From contig JANJUA010000225.1 of NCBI GenBank assembly GCA_024710825.1, forward strand, positions 1 through 7,269: a stretch of 7,269 nucleotides of DNA. Reading direction: 5' to 3'. Source of the DNA: Solirubrobacteraceae bacterium (GTDB taxonomy: Bacteria > Actinomycetota > Thermoleophilia > Solirubrobacterales > Solirubrobacteraceae). Under the pieces are notes generated by a model. It saw nothing but the letters and a program-made list of their open reading frames with translations. It was not told the origin of the DNA and did no database searches. A program made the translations under genes and the position numbers. Within the stretch, counting starts at the first letter, position 1; every line of letters begins with the position of its first letter. This document shows positions 1 to 5,863 of the stretch, one piece after another.

Positions 1-407
1 TAGCCCTCGAGGTACTCGCCGGCCGTAGGTCCCTGCATCGTCCGCGCCGCGCCCGCGAAGAACCGCAGGCAGTCGCTCATCACCGGGATCTCGTCGGCCC
101 TGAACGCCTCGATCGGCTTGCCGGCGTTGTCGACCTCGAGCTCGGTGAGCTCGTCGGAGTGCCGCTCGAGCGCGTCGGCGAGTCCGAGGAGCATCGCCGC
201 CCGATCGGCGGGCGTGGTCCGGCTGAAGGAGGAGAAGGCGTCGCGTGCGCTCTCGACGGCGCGGTCGACGTCCTGTGCGGAGGAGAGCGGCTCGTCCGCG
301 ATCGCCTCCCCGGTGGCGGGGTTGACGACCGCGAAGGTCGCCTCGGCGGCCGGGTCGACGTACGTGCCGCCGACGAAGTTCTGGAGGCTGCGGACGGTGG
401 TGCCCAT
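1..407 (-). CDS. Aldehyde dehydrogenase, gamma-aminobutyraldehyde/betaine-aldehyde type (N-terminal part; gene runs off the window)
   Basis: This is the first 135 residues of an NAD(P)-dependent aldehyde dehydrogenase of about 470-500 aa; the catalytic Cys and Glu lie outside the window. Seen: FVGGTYVDP (11-19), VVNPATGEAIA (27-37), NAGKP (94-98), then DEIP (105-108), RFFAGAAR (115-122) and GEYLEG (130-135). The last block closely resembles E. coli YdcW/PatD (gamma-aminobutyraldehyde dehydrogenase) and related betaine-aldehyde dehydrogenases, which oxidise amino-aldehydes to acids such as GABA in the cytoplasm. The ATG at 407 is chosen because AGAGGAG lies 6 nt upstream and the protein begins where the family does. 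It lies 67 bp downstream of the PucR gene on the same strand, so co-transcription is likely. The family is certain; the aminobutyraldehyde substrate is inferred from the N-terminal third only. A general betaine-aldehyde or semialdehyde dehydrogenase remains possible. Confidence 0.93.
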   Translation of the reverse strand, partial: MGTTVRSLQNFVGGTYVDPAAEATFAVVNPATGEAIADEPLSSAQDVDRAVESARDAFSSFSRTTPADRAAMLLGLADALERHSDELTELEVDNAGKPIEAFRADEIPVMSDCLRFFAGAARTMQGPTAGEYLEG

Positions 408-413
408 GGGTTG

Positions 414-420
414 CTCCTCT
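414..420 (-). promoter_or_regulatory. Ribosome binding site of the aldehyde dehydrogenase gene
   Basis: On the minus strand this reads AGAGGAG, a good match to the Shine-Dalgarno core, with a 6-nt spacer to the ATG at 407. It decides the start of the dehydrogenase. Confidence 0.8.
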
Positions 421-433
421 GTCGGGACGAGTT

Positions 434-445
434 GCCGGTGCCGGC
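434..445. repeat. Short palindrome GCCGG-TG-CCGGC between the regulator and dehydrogenase genes
   Basis: A 5-bp perfect inverted repeat with a 2-nt centre sits in the 67-bp gap after the PucR stop codon (477-475) and before the dehydrogenase start. There is no T-run, so it is not a convincing terminator. It could be an operator half-site pair, an mRNA processing hairpin, or chance in GC-rich DNA. Apart from this and the ribosome binding site, nothing else is recognised in the gap. Confidence 0.3.
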
Positions 446-474
446 GTCTCACCTTTGGTTGTCGTGGGCAGGGC

Positions 475-2064
475 TCAACGCGCCGCGCGCGCGGTGAGCG
501 CCAGGTACAGAGAGGCGATCGTGGCCGGCTCCTTGAGCGAGCGACCGAGGAACTGCTCGGCGCGGCCGAGCCGGTACCGCAGCGAGTTGTGATGCAGATG
601 CATCGCCTTGGCGGTCCGCATGACGTCGAGGTCGTGATCGAAGTAGGCGCACACGGCGGCGAGGATCGTCGGGTGCTTGTCGAGCTCGCGCAGCAGCCCG
701 TCGATCTTGGGCTGGACCCGGTCGGACGCCGACTCGGCCACCACGAGCGTCGCGAGGTCGAAGTCGTCGTAGGCGAGCACAGGCGGATCGCTCGTCGCGG
801 TCGCGCGCTGCGCGGCAAGCGTCGCATCGCGCAGCGAGTCGCGCAGGCAGCCGACGCCGTGAGTGCTGCGGCCGATGCCCGCCGACCAGCCGGGGTGGTG
901 TCCGAGCACGTCCTCCACCGCGGCGCGGATGCCCTCGAGATCGAGGCGCACGAAGGCGGCGACGCCCGATCCGTGGCGGGCGGCCAGATGATCGGCGCCC
1001 CAATGCTCCAGCGTCCACCCGAGCGACTCGAGCACGGCGACGAGCTCGCGGTCGGGGGCCGGCGTGCCGCGGGCGGGCGGGGGAGCGACGAGCACCATGC
1101 GCGCCGTCGCCGTGACGTCGATGCCGAACGACGCGGCCTGCGCGGCGAGGCGCGTCGCGTCGGCCGGGTCGCCGGCGAGCAGATCGACCAGGAGCGCCTC
1201 GCGCATCGCCTGCTGCTGCCCGTCGGCCAGGTCGTCGAGACGGCCGAGCGCGGCGAGCAGGGGGGCGGTCGCGCGCGCCGCCGCGCGCGTCAGCCGCGCC
1301 GTCGACGAGATCCGGTCGGTCGACACCGCCAGCCACGCGGGCAGCGGCGTGCCCATGTGGACCGGGGTGGCGATCGTCGACCAGCCGCCGTGCTCGAGCT
1401 GCACGAGCGCGGCGGGGCGCTGGACGATCTGCCTCCAGACCTCCGCGGCGGGAATCGCGCCGGTCGACTCGATGACCTCGCCGCTCGGGGAGAACAGCGT
1501 CACCGGCGCCTCCACGAACGCCGACAGCCGCTCCAGCACCGCGGTGCGCGGGTTGTTCGACTTGAGCGCGTCCATGAGGTACAGCTGGAGCGACGACAGC
1601 CGCTGGAGCACGCGCACCTCGCTGCTGAGCAGCGAGCTGTTGACCGCGCTGACGATGTCGCGGAACGGCGTCAGCAGCGGCACCGCGAACACCGGGAAGC
1701 CCAGCCGCTGGGCCTCGTCGCGCAGCGCCGGCGGGATGCCCTTGAACACGACGTCCAAGCCGAAGCCCATCGCGGCCGCCCCGGTCTCTGAAAGCTCGGC
1801 GATCAACCGGCGCTGCGCGTCGGCGCTGTGGCGCAGGCGGGCGCCGGTCGTCAGCATGATCCAGTCACGCTCGAGCCAGGTCGACGGGTGATCGATCTCC
1901 ACGGTGTGCGCGCCGGCGACCCTGCGGCTTCGTGCGTCGGCGCCGCCGACGACCAGCTCCAGCCCAAGATCCTGCGCCAGCAGGTCGCCGAGCGTGAGGG
2001 CCGCGTCGGTCGTTGCGACAGCCACAGCCGCGATGATACATCCGCGTCTACGGTCCCAGGCCAT
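475..2064 (-). CDS. PucR-family transcriptional regulator
   Basis: Cytoplasmic DNA-binding regulator, up to 529 aa. Order of domains: a PucR N-terminal ligand-sensing domain (about 23-145, beginning LTLGDLLAQDLGLELVVGG); a linker and GAF-like stretch (about 165-290); a CdaR/GGDEF-like domain (about 318-440, containing AGIGRS at 395-400 followed by the DSLRDATLAAQRA helix); and the C-terminal PucR helix-turn-helix (about 460-525, with HHNSLRYRLGRAEQFLG at 491-507). This is the complete family architecture. PucR relatives activate catabolism of purines, GABA, polyamines, amino acids and similar nitrogen compounds, usually from next to their targets. Here it diverges from an aminotransferase and precedes an aldehyde dehydrogenase on its own strand, so it probably controls both and itself. 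The start is uncertain: the ATG at 2064 has no clear ribosome site, and a GTG at 2025 (giving 516 aa, MAVATTDAALTLGD) lies closer to the domain edge and 7 nt after a TATCAT box. The ligand cannot be told from sequence. Confidence 0.95.
   Translation of the reverse strand: MAWDRRRGCIIAAVAVATTDAALTLGDLLAQDLGLELVVGGADARSRRVAGAHTVEIDHPSTWLERDWIMLTTGARLRHSADAQRRLIAELSETGAAAMGFGLDVVFKGIPPALRDEAQRLGFPVFAVPLLTPFRDIVSAVNSSLLSSEVRVLQRLSSLQLYLMDALKSNNPRTAVLERLSAFVEAPVTLFSPSGEVIESTGAIPAAEVWRQIVQRPAALVQLEHGGWSTIATPVHMGTPLPAWLAVSTDRISSTARLTRAAARATAPLLAALGRLDDLADGQQQAMREALLVDLLAGDPADATRLAAQAASFGIDVTATARMVLVAPPPARGTPAPDRELVAVLESLGWTLEHWGADHLAARHGSGVAAFVRLDLEGIRAAVEDVLGHHPGWSAGIGRSTHGVGCLRDSLRDATLAAQRATATSDPPVLAYDDFDLATLVVAESASDRVQPKIDGLLRELDKHPTILAAVCAYFDHDLDVMRTAKAMHLHHNSLRYRLGRAEQFLGRSLKEPATIASLYLALTARAAR
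2033..2038 (-). promoter_or_regulatory. Possible -10 element for a leaderless PucR transcript
   Basis: On the minus strand TATCAT lies 7 nt before a GTG codon (2025-2023) that is in frame with the PucR gene. That is the spacing expected if transcription began on the start codon. No convincing -35 hexamer is seen 16-18 nt further up. The element falls inside the longest reading frame, so it matters only if the shorter start is used. Confidence 0.2.
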
Positions 2065-2071
2065 CGTGAGA

Positions 2072-2108
2072 GTTCCGAAGTTCTCGGCTCCGGTTCTGCG
2101 GTAGAACC
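2072..2108. promoter_or_regulatory. Candidate operator in the divergent control region (inverted repeat GGTTCT-N5-AGAACC)
   Basis: The 83 bp between the PucR gene and the aminotransferase (2065-2147) contain a perfect 6-bp inverted repeat at 2092-2097 and 2103-2108. Two further GTTC half-sites lie at 2072-2075 and 2080-2083, giving GTTC, GTTC, GTTC and an inverted GAAC (2104-2107). The right arm overlaps TAGAAC (2102-2107), which could serve as a weak -10 for the aminotransferase. The position suggests a binding site for the PucR protein or another dimeric regulator. It does not resemble the B. subtilis PucR box, so the assignment rests on symmetry and location only. Confidence 0.45.
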
Positions 2109-2147
2109 TCTCGCGCGCGCGGATCGTTGCGCCAGACTCGGCGGCCT

Positions 2148-3422
2148 ATGACGGTCGACCGGGCGCTATGGCATCCGTTTGCGGACATGGGCGCGGTGCG
2201 GCGCAGCCGCCTCGTCCTCGCCCGCGCCGACGGCCCGTGGGTGTGGGACACGGACGGACGCCGCTACCTGGACGCGACGGCCTCGCTGTGGTACTCGAAC
2301 CTGGGCCACGGACGGGCGGAGATCGCCGACGCCGTCCACCGGCAGATGCGTGCGCTCGACGCTTACTCGATCTTCGGCGACTTCGCGAACGAGCCGGCGC
2401 TCGCGCTGGCCGATCGCCTCGCCGGCCTCGCGCCGCTCCCGGGCAGCCGGGTGTTCCTCGGGTCCGGTGGCGGCGACATGATCGACGCCGCGGCGAAGAT
2501 CGCCCGCGCTTACCACGCCCAGCGGGGCAACGCGGAGCGTGTGCACCTCATCAGCCGAGCGAACGCCTATCACGGAACGCACGGCATCGGGACGAGCGTC
2601 GGCGGCATCTCGGCGAACGAGGCGGGGTTCGGCCCGCTGGTCCAGGCGACTTCGAGCGTCGCCCACGACGACGCCGGAGCGCTCGAGGAGGAGATCGTCC
2701 GGGTCGGGCCCGAGCGCGTCGCGGCGTTCTTCTGCGAGCCGGTGATCGGGGCGGGCGGCGTCCTGCTCCCGCGCGACGGGTATCTCGAGGCGGTCGCGGC
2801 GATCTGTCGCCGGCACGGCGTTCTCTTCGTCGCCGACTGCGTCATCTCGGCATTCGGCCGGCTCGGGACGTGGCTCGGGATCGACCGCTGGGACGTGCGC
2901 CCCGATCTCGTGACGCTCGCCAAGGGCATCTCCAACGGCGCGTTGCCGCTCGGCGCGCTCATCGTCGCCCCGCACGTCGCCGAGCCCTTCTTCCCCGACG
3001 GGCCCGGCGCGCCCGTCCTGCGCCACGGCCAGACCTACGCCGGGCACCCGGCCTGCTGTGCGGCGGCCGGCGCCGCGCTCGACATCTACGAGCGCTCCGG
3101 GCTGATCGAGCGCGGCCGGACTCTCGAGGCGCCGCTCGCCGCCGCTCTGGCGCCGCTGGCCGGCCACCCGCTGGTCGGCGAGGTCCGGGCCGGGCTCGGC
3201 TTCCTCGCCGGCATCGACCTGGGCGCGGACGCGCTCGCGGCCGACCCGGGGCTGGTGGGCGAGTGGCAGATCCGCTGCCGTGAGGCCGGGGTGCTCGTCC
3301 GGCCGCTGCGGCGGGGGATCGCGATCTCACCGCCCCTGACCTGCACCGAGGAGGAGATCGGGCTGATCGTCACGGGCATCGCGAGCGGACTGGACGCCGT
3401 GGCCGCCCGACGGGGCTTGTGA
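2148..3422 (+). CDS. Class III PLP-dependent aminotransferase (omega-amino acid/diamine transaminase-like)
   Basis: Fold-type I, cytoplasmic aminotransferase of 424 aa, normal length for the family that includes putrescine-pyruvate (SpuC), beta-alanine-pyruvate and GABA transaminases. From the ATG at 2148: LWHPFADMGAV near the N-terminus; phosphate-binding GSGGGD (105-110); Y141-H142-G143, where the Tyr stacks on PLP; D230, pairing with the pyridine nitrogen; K259 in LAKGISNG, the Schiff-base lysine; and T296 in GQTYAGHP. D230 and K259 are 29 residues apart, as in characterised omega-transaminases. Two motifs deviate: the usual SGSEAN reads SGGGDM, and the usual DEVI reads DCVI, so C231 replaces a near-invariant Glu. 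The start at 2148 is preferred to an in-frame TTG at 2127 because the family begins around here; a weak GGCGG precedes it. It diverges from the regulator, and an aminoaldehyde dehydrogenase nearby suggests amine-to-aldehyde-to-acid catabolism. The exact donor is unknown. Confidence 0.93.
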   Translation: MTVDRALWHPFADMGAVRRSRLVLARADGPWVWDTDGRRYLDATASLWYSNLGHGRAEIADAVHRQMRALDAYSIFGDFANEPALALADRLAGLAPLPGSRVFLGSGGGDMIDAAAKIARAYHAQRGNAERVHLISRANAYHGTHGIGTSVGGISANEAGFGPLVQATSSVAHDDAGALEEEIVRVGPERVAAFFCEPVIGAGGVLLPRDGYLEAVAAICRRHGVLFVADCVISAFGRLGTWLGIDRWDVRPDLVTLAKGISNGALPLGALIVAPHVAEPFFPDGPGAPVLRHGQTYAGHPACCAAAGAALDIYERSGLIERGRTLEAPLAAALAPLAGHPLVGEVRAGLGFLAGIDLGADALAADPGLVGEWQIRCREAGVLVRPLRRGIAISPPLTCTEEEIGLIVTGIASGLDAVAARRGL

Positions 3423-3428
3423 GCCTTT

Positions 3429-3451
3429 CGAAGCGTCCGGGCCGCTCTTCG
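3429..3451 (+). terminator. Weak hairpin after the aminotransferase stop codon
   Basis: CGAAG (3429-3433) and CTTCG (3447-3451) form a 5-bp inverted repeat around a 13-nt, GC-rich loop, beginning 6 nt after the stop codon. No T-run follows, so a classical intrinsic terminator is not supported. A weak or Rho-assisted stop between the aminotransferase and the permease is possible. Confidence 0.2.
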
Positions 3452-3500
3452 TAGATCCACCGATTGTCGCGTTCGGCGCCCGCCGCCAGCGTTTCACCCA

Positions 3501-3518
3501 CCGCGGCAGCGGCCGCGG
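3501..3518. repeat. CCGCGG-N6-CCGCGG inverted repeat upstream of the permease gene
   Basis: Two copies of the self-complementary hexamer CCGCGG (3501-3506 and 3513-3518) are separated by CAGCGG. They can act as a direct repeat or fold into a 6-bp GC hairpin with a 6-nt loop. They lie 13 nt before the permease ribosome site in the 122-bp gap (3423-3544). The place suits an operator or an mRNA leader hairpin, but chance is realistic in such GC-rich DNA. No convincing -35/-10 pair was found in this gap. Confidence 0.35.
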
Positions 3519-3530
3519 GTTCAGGGTCTT

Positions 3531-3537
3531 AAGGAGG
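3531..3537 (+). promoter_or_regulatory. Strong ribosome binding site of the permease gene
   Basis: AAGGAGG is a perfect Shine-Dalgarno core, with a 7-nt spacer to the GTG at 3545. It is much the best ribosome site in the window and fixes the permease start. It suggests that the permease-etf unit is translated strongly from its first gene. Confidence 0.88.
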
Positions 3538-3544
3538 AGAGCAC

Positions 3545-5074
3545 GTGAGCGCTACCGGAGGGATTCCGTCGGTCCCCGACGCGGTGCCCGAGAGACTCGA
3601 GCACGACGAGGATCGTCGACGCCTCGCAGAGCTCGGCTACGAGGCGCACTTCGATCGGGCGATGAGCCTGTGGTCGAACTTCTCGCTGGGCTTCACCTAT
3701 CTGTCGCCGGTCGTCGGCGTGTACTCGCTCTTCGCGGTCGCGCTCGTCACCGCCGGCCCGCCCAGCATGTGGTCGCTGGTCATCGCCGGGGTGGGGCAGT
3801 TCCTGGTCGCGCTGGTCTTCAGCGAGGTCGTCTCGCAGTTCCCGATCGCCGGGGGCGTGTACTCGTGGGCCCGCCGGCTGATCGGCAAGCGCTATGCCTG
3901 GCTGACGGGTTGGATCTACGCGTGGGCGCTGCTGTTCACGATCGCCGGCGTCTCCTACGGCGCCGGGCCGTTCGCCGCGTCGCTGTTCGGGGTCGAGGCG
4001 ACCACGGGGTGGGTCGTGGGCTGTGGCGTGCTGATCCTCGCGATCACCGGCCTGATCAACTTCAGCGGGACGAGGAACCTCTCGCGCGCGGTGCAGGTCG
4101 GGTTCCTGGCCGAGATAACCGGCGCGCTGATCATCGGCCTCTACCTCGTCCTCTTCCAGCGCGAGAACGACTTCGGGATCTTCTTCGACGGCTTCGGGAC
4201 CCAGGGTGACGGCACGTACGTCGGCGCGTTCCTGGCCGCCGGCCTCATCGGCCTGTACCAGTACTACGGCTTCGAGGCGTGCGGCGACGTCGCCGAGGAG
4301 GTGCCCGACCCGGGCCGCCGGATCCCCACGGCGATGCGGTACACGGTGCTCGTCGGCGGCGTCGTGGCGATCCTCGTGTTCGTCGGCTATGCGCTGGCGA
4401 TCCCCGACATGGACGCGGTCATCGCCGGCGAGCAGGCGGACCCGATCAGCGCGATCCTCGTCTCGGCGTTCGGCACGGGCGGGTCGAAGGTGTTCCTCGT
4501 GATCGTCCTGATCTCGTTCCTGTCGTGCGTGCTGTCGCTCCAGGCCGCGGCCAGCCGGGCGATCTACTCCTACGGCCGCGACAACATGGTGTTCGGCTCG
4601 AGCTGGCTGGGGAGGTTCTCCTCCACCCTGCACATCCCGCCCGGGGCGCTCACCGTCGCCATCCTCATCCCGGCGCTGGTGGTCGTGGGATCGCTGATCT
4701 CCGAGGATGCGCTGGTGCGGATCATCTCGTTCGCGGTGCTCGGCATCTACATCGCGTTCCAGATGGTCGTCCTGGCGGCGCTCGTCGCCCGTATCCGCGG
4801 CTGGCAGCCATCCGGCAAGTGGTCGATGGGCCGCTGGGGCTGGCCGATCAACGTCCTCGCGCTCGTCTACGGCGTCGGCGCGAGCATCAACGTCGCGTGG
4901 CCGCGCACGCCGGACGTGCCCTGGTACGACAACTGGATCGTGATCCTGGGCAGCGTGGTGGTGGTCGGCCTGGGCGTGCTGTACATGGTGCTGGCCAAGC
5001 CGTGGGGCAGGAGCATCGCTCCGGCCGGCGACGCCGCACAGTCGCGGGGCGCACGGTCGCGGGGTGCAGCGTGA
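3545..5074 (+). CDS. APC-superfamily amino acid/amine permease
   Basis: Integral membrane transporter of 509 aa, usual size for the amino acid-polyamine-organocation superfamily. After a charged cytoplasmic N-terminus (1-36) there are 12 hydrophobic segments, roughly at 42-65, 76-98, 118-140, 153-174, 184-204, 224-243, 264-286, 313-335, 366-385, 391-415, 430-450 and 463-483. Family marks are SLWSNFSLGFTYLSPVVGVYS in and after TM1, the FPIAGGVYSWA loop (99-109), and GFEACGDVAEEVPDPGRRIP (242-261) after TM6. These resemble the amino acid/choline transporter branch that includes GABA and choline/ethanolamine permeases, probably H+ or Na+ coupled. The GTG start at 3545 is set by AAGGAGG upstream. 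The stop overlaps the etfB start, so uptake is directly linked with the ETF genes, which suggests the imported compound is the one oxidised. The tail holds a small duplication (SRGARSRGAA). The substrate is not determined. Confidence 0.92.
   Translation: MSATGGIPSVPDAVPERLEHDEDRRRLAELGYEAHFDRAMSLWSNFSLGFTYLSPVVGVYSLFAVALVTAGPPSMWSLVIAGVGQFLVALVFSEVVSQFPIAGGVYSWARRLIGKRYAWLTGWIYAWALLFTIAGVSYGAGPFAASLFGVEATTGWVVGCGVLILAITGLINFSGTRNLSRAVQVGFLAEITGALIIGLYLVLFQRENDFGIFFDGFGTQGDGTYVGAFLAAGLIGLYQYYGFEACGDVAEEVPDPGRRIPTAMRYTVLVGGVVAILVFVGYALAIPDMDAVIAGEQADPISAILVSAFGTGGSKVFLVIVLISFLSCVLSLQAAASRAIYSYGRDNMVFGSSWLGRFSSTLHIPPGALTVAILIPALVVVGSLISEDALVRIISFAVLGIYIAFQMVVLAALVARIRGWQPSGKWSMGRWGWPINVLALVYGVGASINVAWPRTPDVPWYDNWIVILGSVVVVGLGVLYMVLAKPWGRSIAPAGDAAQSRGARSRGAA
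5041..5070 (+). repeat. Tandem 15-bp near-duplicate at the permease 3' end
   Basis: GTCGCGGGGCGCA at 5041-5053 recurs as GTCGCGGGGTGCA at 5056-5068 with a 15-bp period and one mismatch over 13 bases. It encodes the duplicated permease tail SRGA-SRGA. The second copy carries GGGG just ahead of the etfB GTG at 5071, so the repeat may affect etfB initiation. Confidence 0.7.
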
Positions 5075-5859
5075 AGGTCGTCGTCTGCGTCAAGCAGGTG
5101 GCGCAGCTCGATGAAGACTTCGAGCTGCGCGACGATGGGCGCGACGTGGACCCCGACTGCGTCGAGTGGGATCTCAACGAGTGGGATGCGTTCGCGCTCG
5201 AGGCGGCGGTGCGGCTCGGCGAGTCGGCCGCCGAGGCGGAGATCGTGGTGGTGACGGTCGGCGACGACGAGGCCGAGGAGCGCCTTCGCGCCTGCCTGGC
5301 GAAGGGCGCCGACCGCGCGGTGCGGGTCTGGGACGGCGGGCTGGTGGACGCCGACGTGATGCTGGTGGCGAGGCTGTTGGCCGCCGTGGTGGAGCGTGAG
5401 GCTCCCGACCTGGTGCTGTGCGGCGTGCAGTCCTCCGACGGGGTGAGCGGCGCCACCGGGGTTGCGATGGCCGGCTTCCTCGGACTGCCGCGGGTGGCGG
5501 TCGTGACGGGGATCGACTACGACGCGTCCGCTCGGACCGCGACCGTCGAGCGCGAGCTCGAAGGCGGTCTGGTCGAGCGGCTGAGGGTCCGCACGCCGGC
5601 GCTGCTGACGGTGCAGACGGGCATCAACGAGCCGCGCTATGCGAGCCGCAGGGCGATCAAGCAGGCTCGCGAGAAGCCGCTGGAGGAGCTGACGCCGGCC
5701 GATCTGGGCCTCGACGCGGAGGCCGTGGCGCGGACGGTGGCGTCGCGGGTGACCGCGATGGACCATCCGCCCAAGGGGGACGCGGCGGAGCTGATCGAGG
5801 GCGGCCCGGACGAGGTCGCCGCGCGGATCCTGGCGATCGTCGAGGAGAGGGTGGGGTGA
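5071..5859 (+). CDS. etfB: Electron transfer flavoprotein, beta subunit
   Basis: Small subunit (262 aa, normal length) of the cytoplasmic ETF heterodimer, which carries electrons from flavin dehydrogenases on FAD held between the subunits, with AMP usually bound in this one. Seen: an N-terminal beta strand with CVKQV (6-10), the VTVGDDEAEERLRACLAKGADRA helix-turn region (61-83), GVQSSDGVSGATG (118-130) at the nucleotide-binding loop, and a full match to the ETF beta signature at 159-180 (VERELEGG through RTPALLT). EPRYAS (187-192) follows, then the C-terminal arm. The start is the GTG at 5071, forming GTGA with the permease stop; the four-base overlap implies translational coupling. etfA follows after 4 nt. 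The nucleotide loop lacks the usual D-G/D-D pattern with Gln of canonical and bifurcating ETFs, so the exact ETF class is unclear. The electron donor enzyme is not in the window. Confidence 0.96.
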   Translation: MKVVVCVKQVAQLDEDFELRDDGRDVDPDCVEWDLNEWDAFALEAAVRLGESAAEAEIVVVTVGDDEAEERLRACLAKGADRAVRVWDGGLVDADVMLVARLLAAVVEREAPDLVLCGVQSSDGVSGATGVAMAGFLGLPRVAVVTGIDYDASARTATVERELEGGLVERLRVRTPALLTVQTGINEPRYASRRAIKQAREKPLEELTPADLGLDAEAVARTVASRVTAMDHPPKGDAAELIEGGPDEVAARILAIVEERVG

Positions 5860-5863
5860 GGAC

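Noticed and set aside
118..1791. Long plus-strand open frame of 557 codons opposite the PucR gene
   Set aside because: Its translation is low-complexity Arg/Ala/Gly/Glu-rich with no domain. It is an antisense shadow of the PucR and dehydrogenase genes caused by high GC content.
2127..2147. TTG start adding seven residues (MRQTRRP) to the aminotransferase
   Set aside because: No ribosome site supports it, the residues are not family-like, and the ATG at 2148 gives a normal N-terminus. It cannot be wholly excluded.
3464..3492. TTGTCG as a -35 element for the permease operon
   Set aside because: No acceptable -10 hexamer follows at 16-18 nt, so a sigma-70-type promoter is not supported here.
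3521..4633. Minus-strand open frame of 370 codons opposite the permease
   Set aside because: It is a charged, repetitive translation typical of the reverse of membrane-protein codons in GC-rich DNA; no ribosome site or homology pattern.
4279..5070. Upstream extension of the etfB frame through the permease gene, suggesting a fusion
   Set aside because: The extension is out of frame with the permease and reads as Arg-rich nonsense. The EtfB homology begins exactly at the GTG at 5071.
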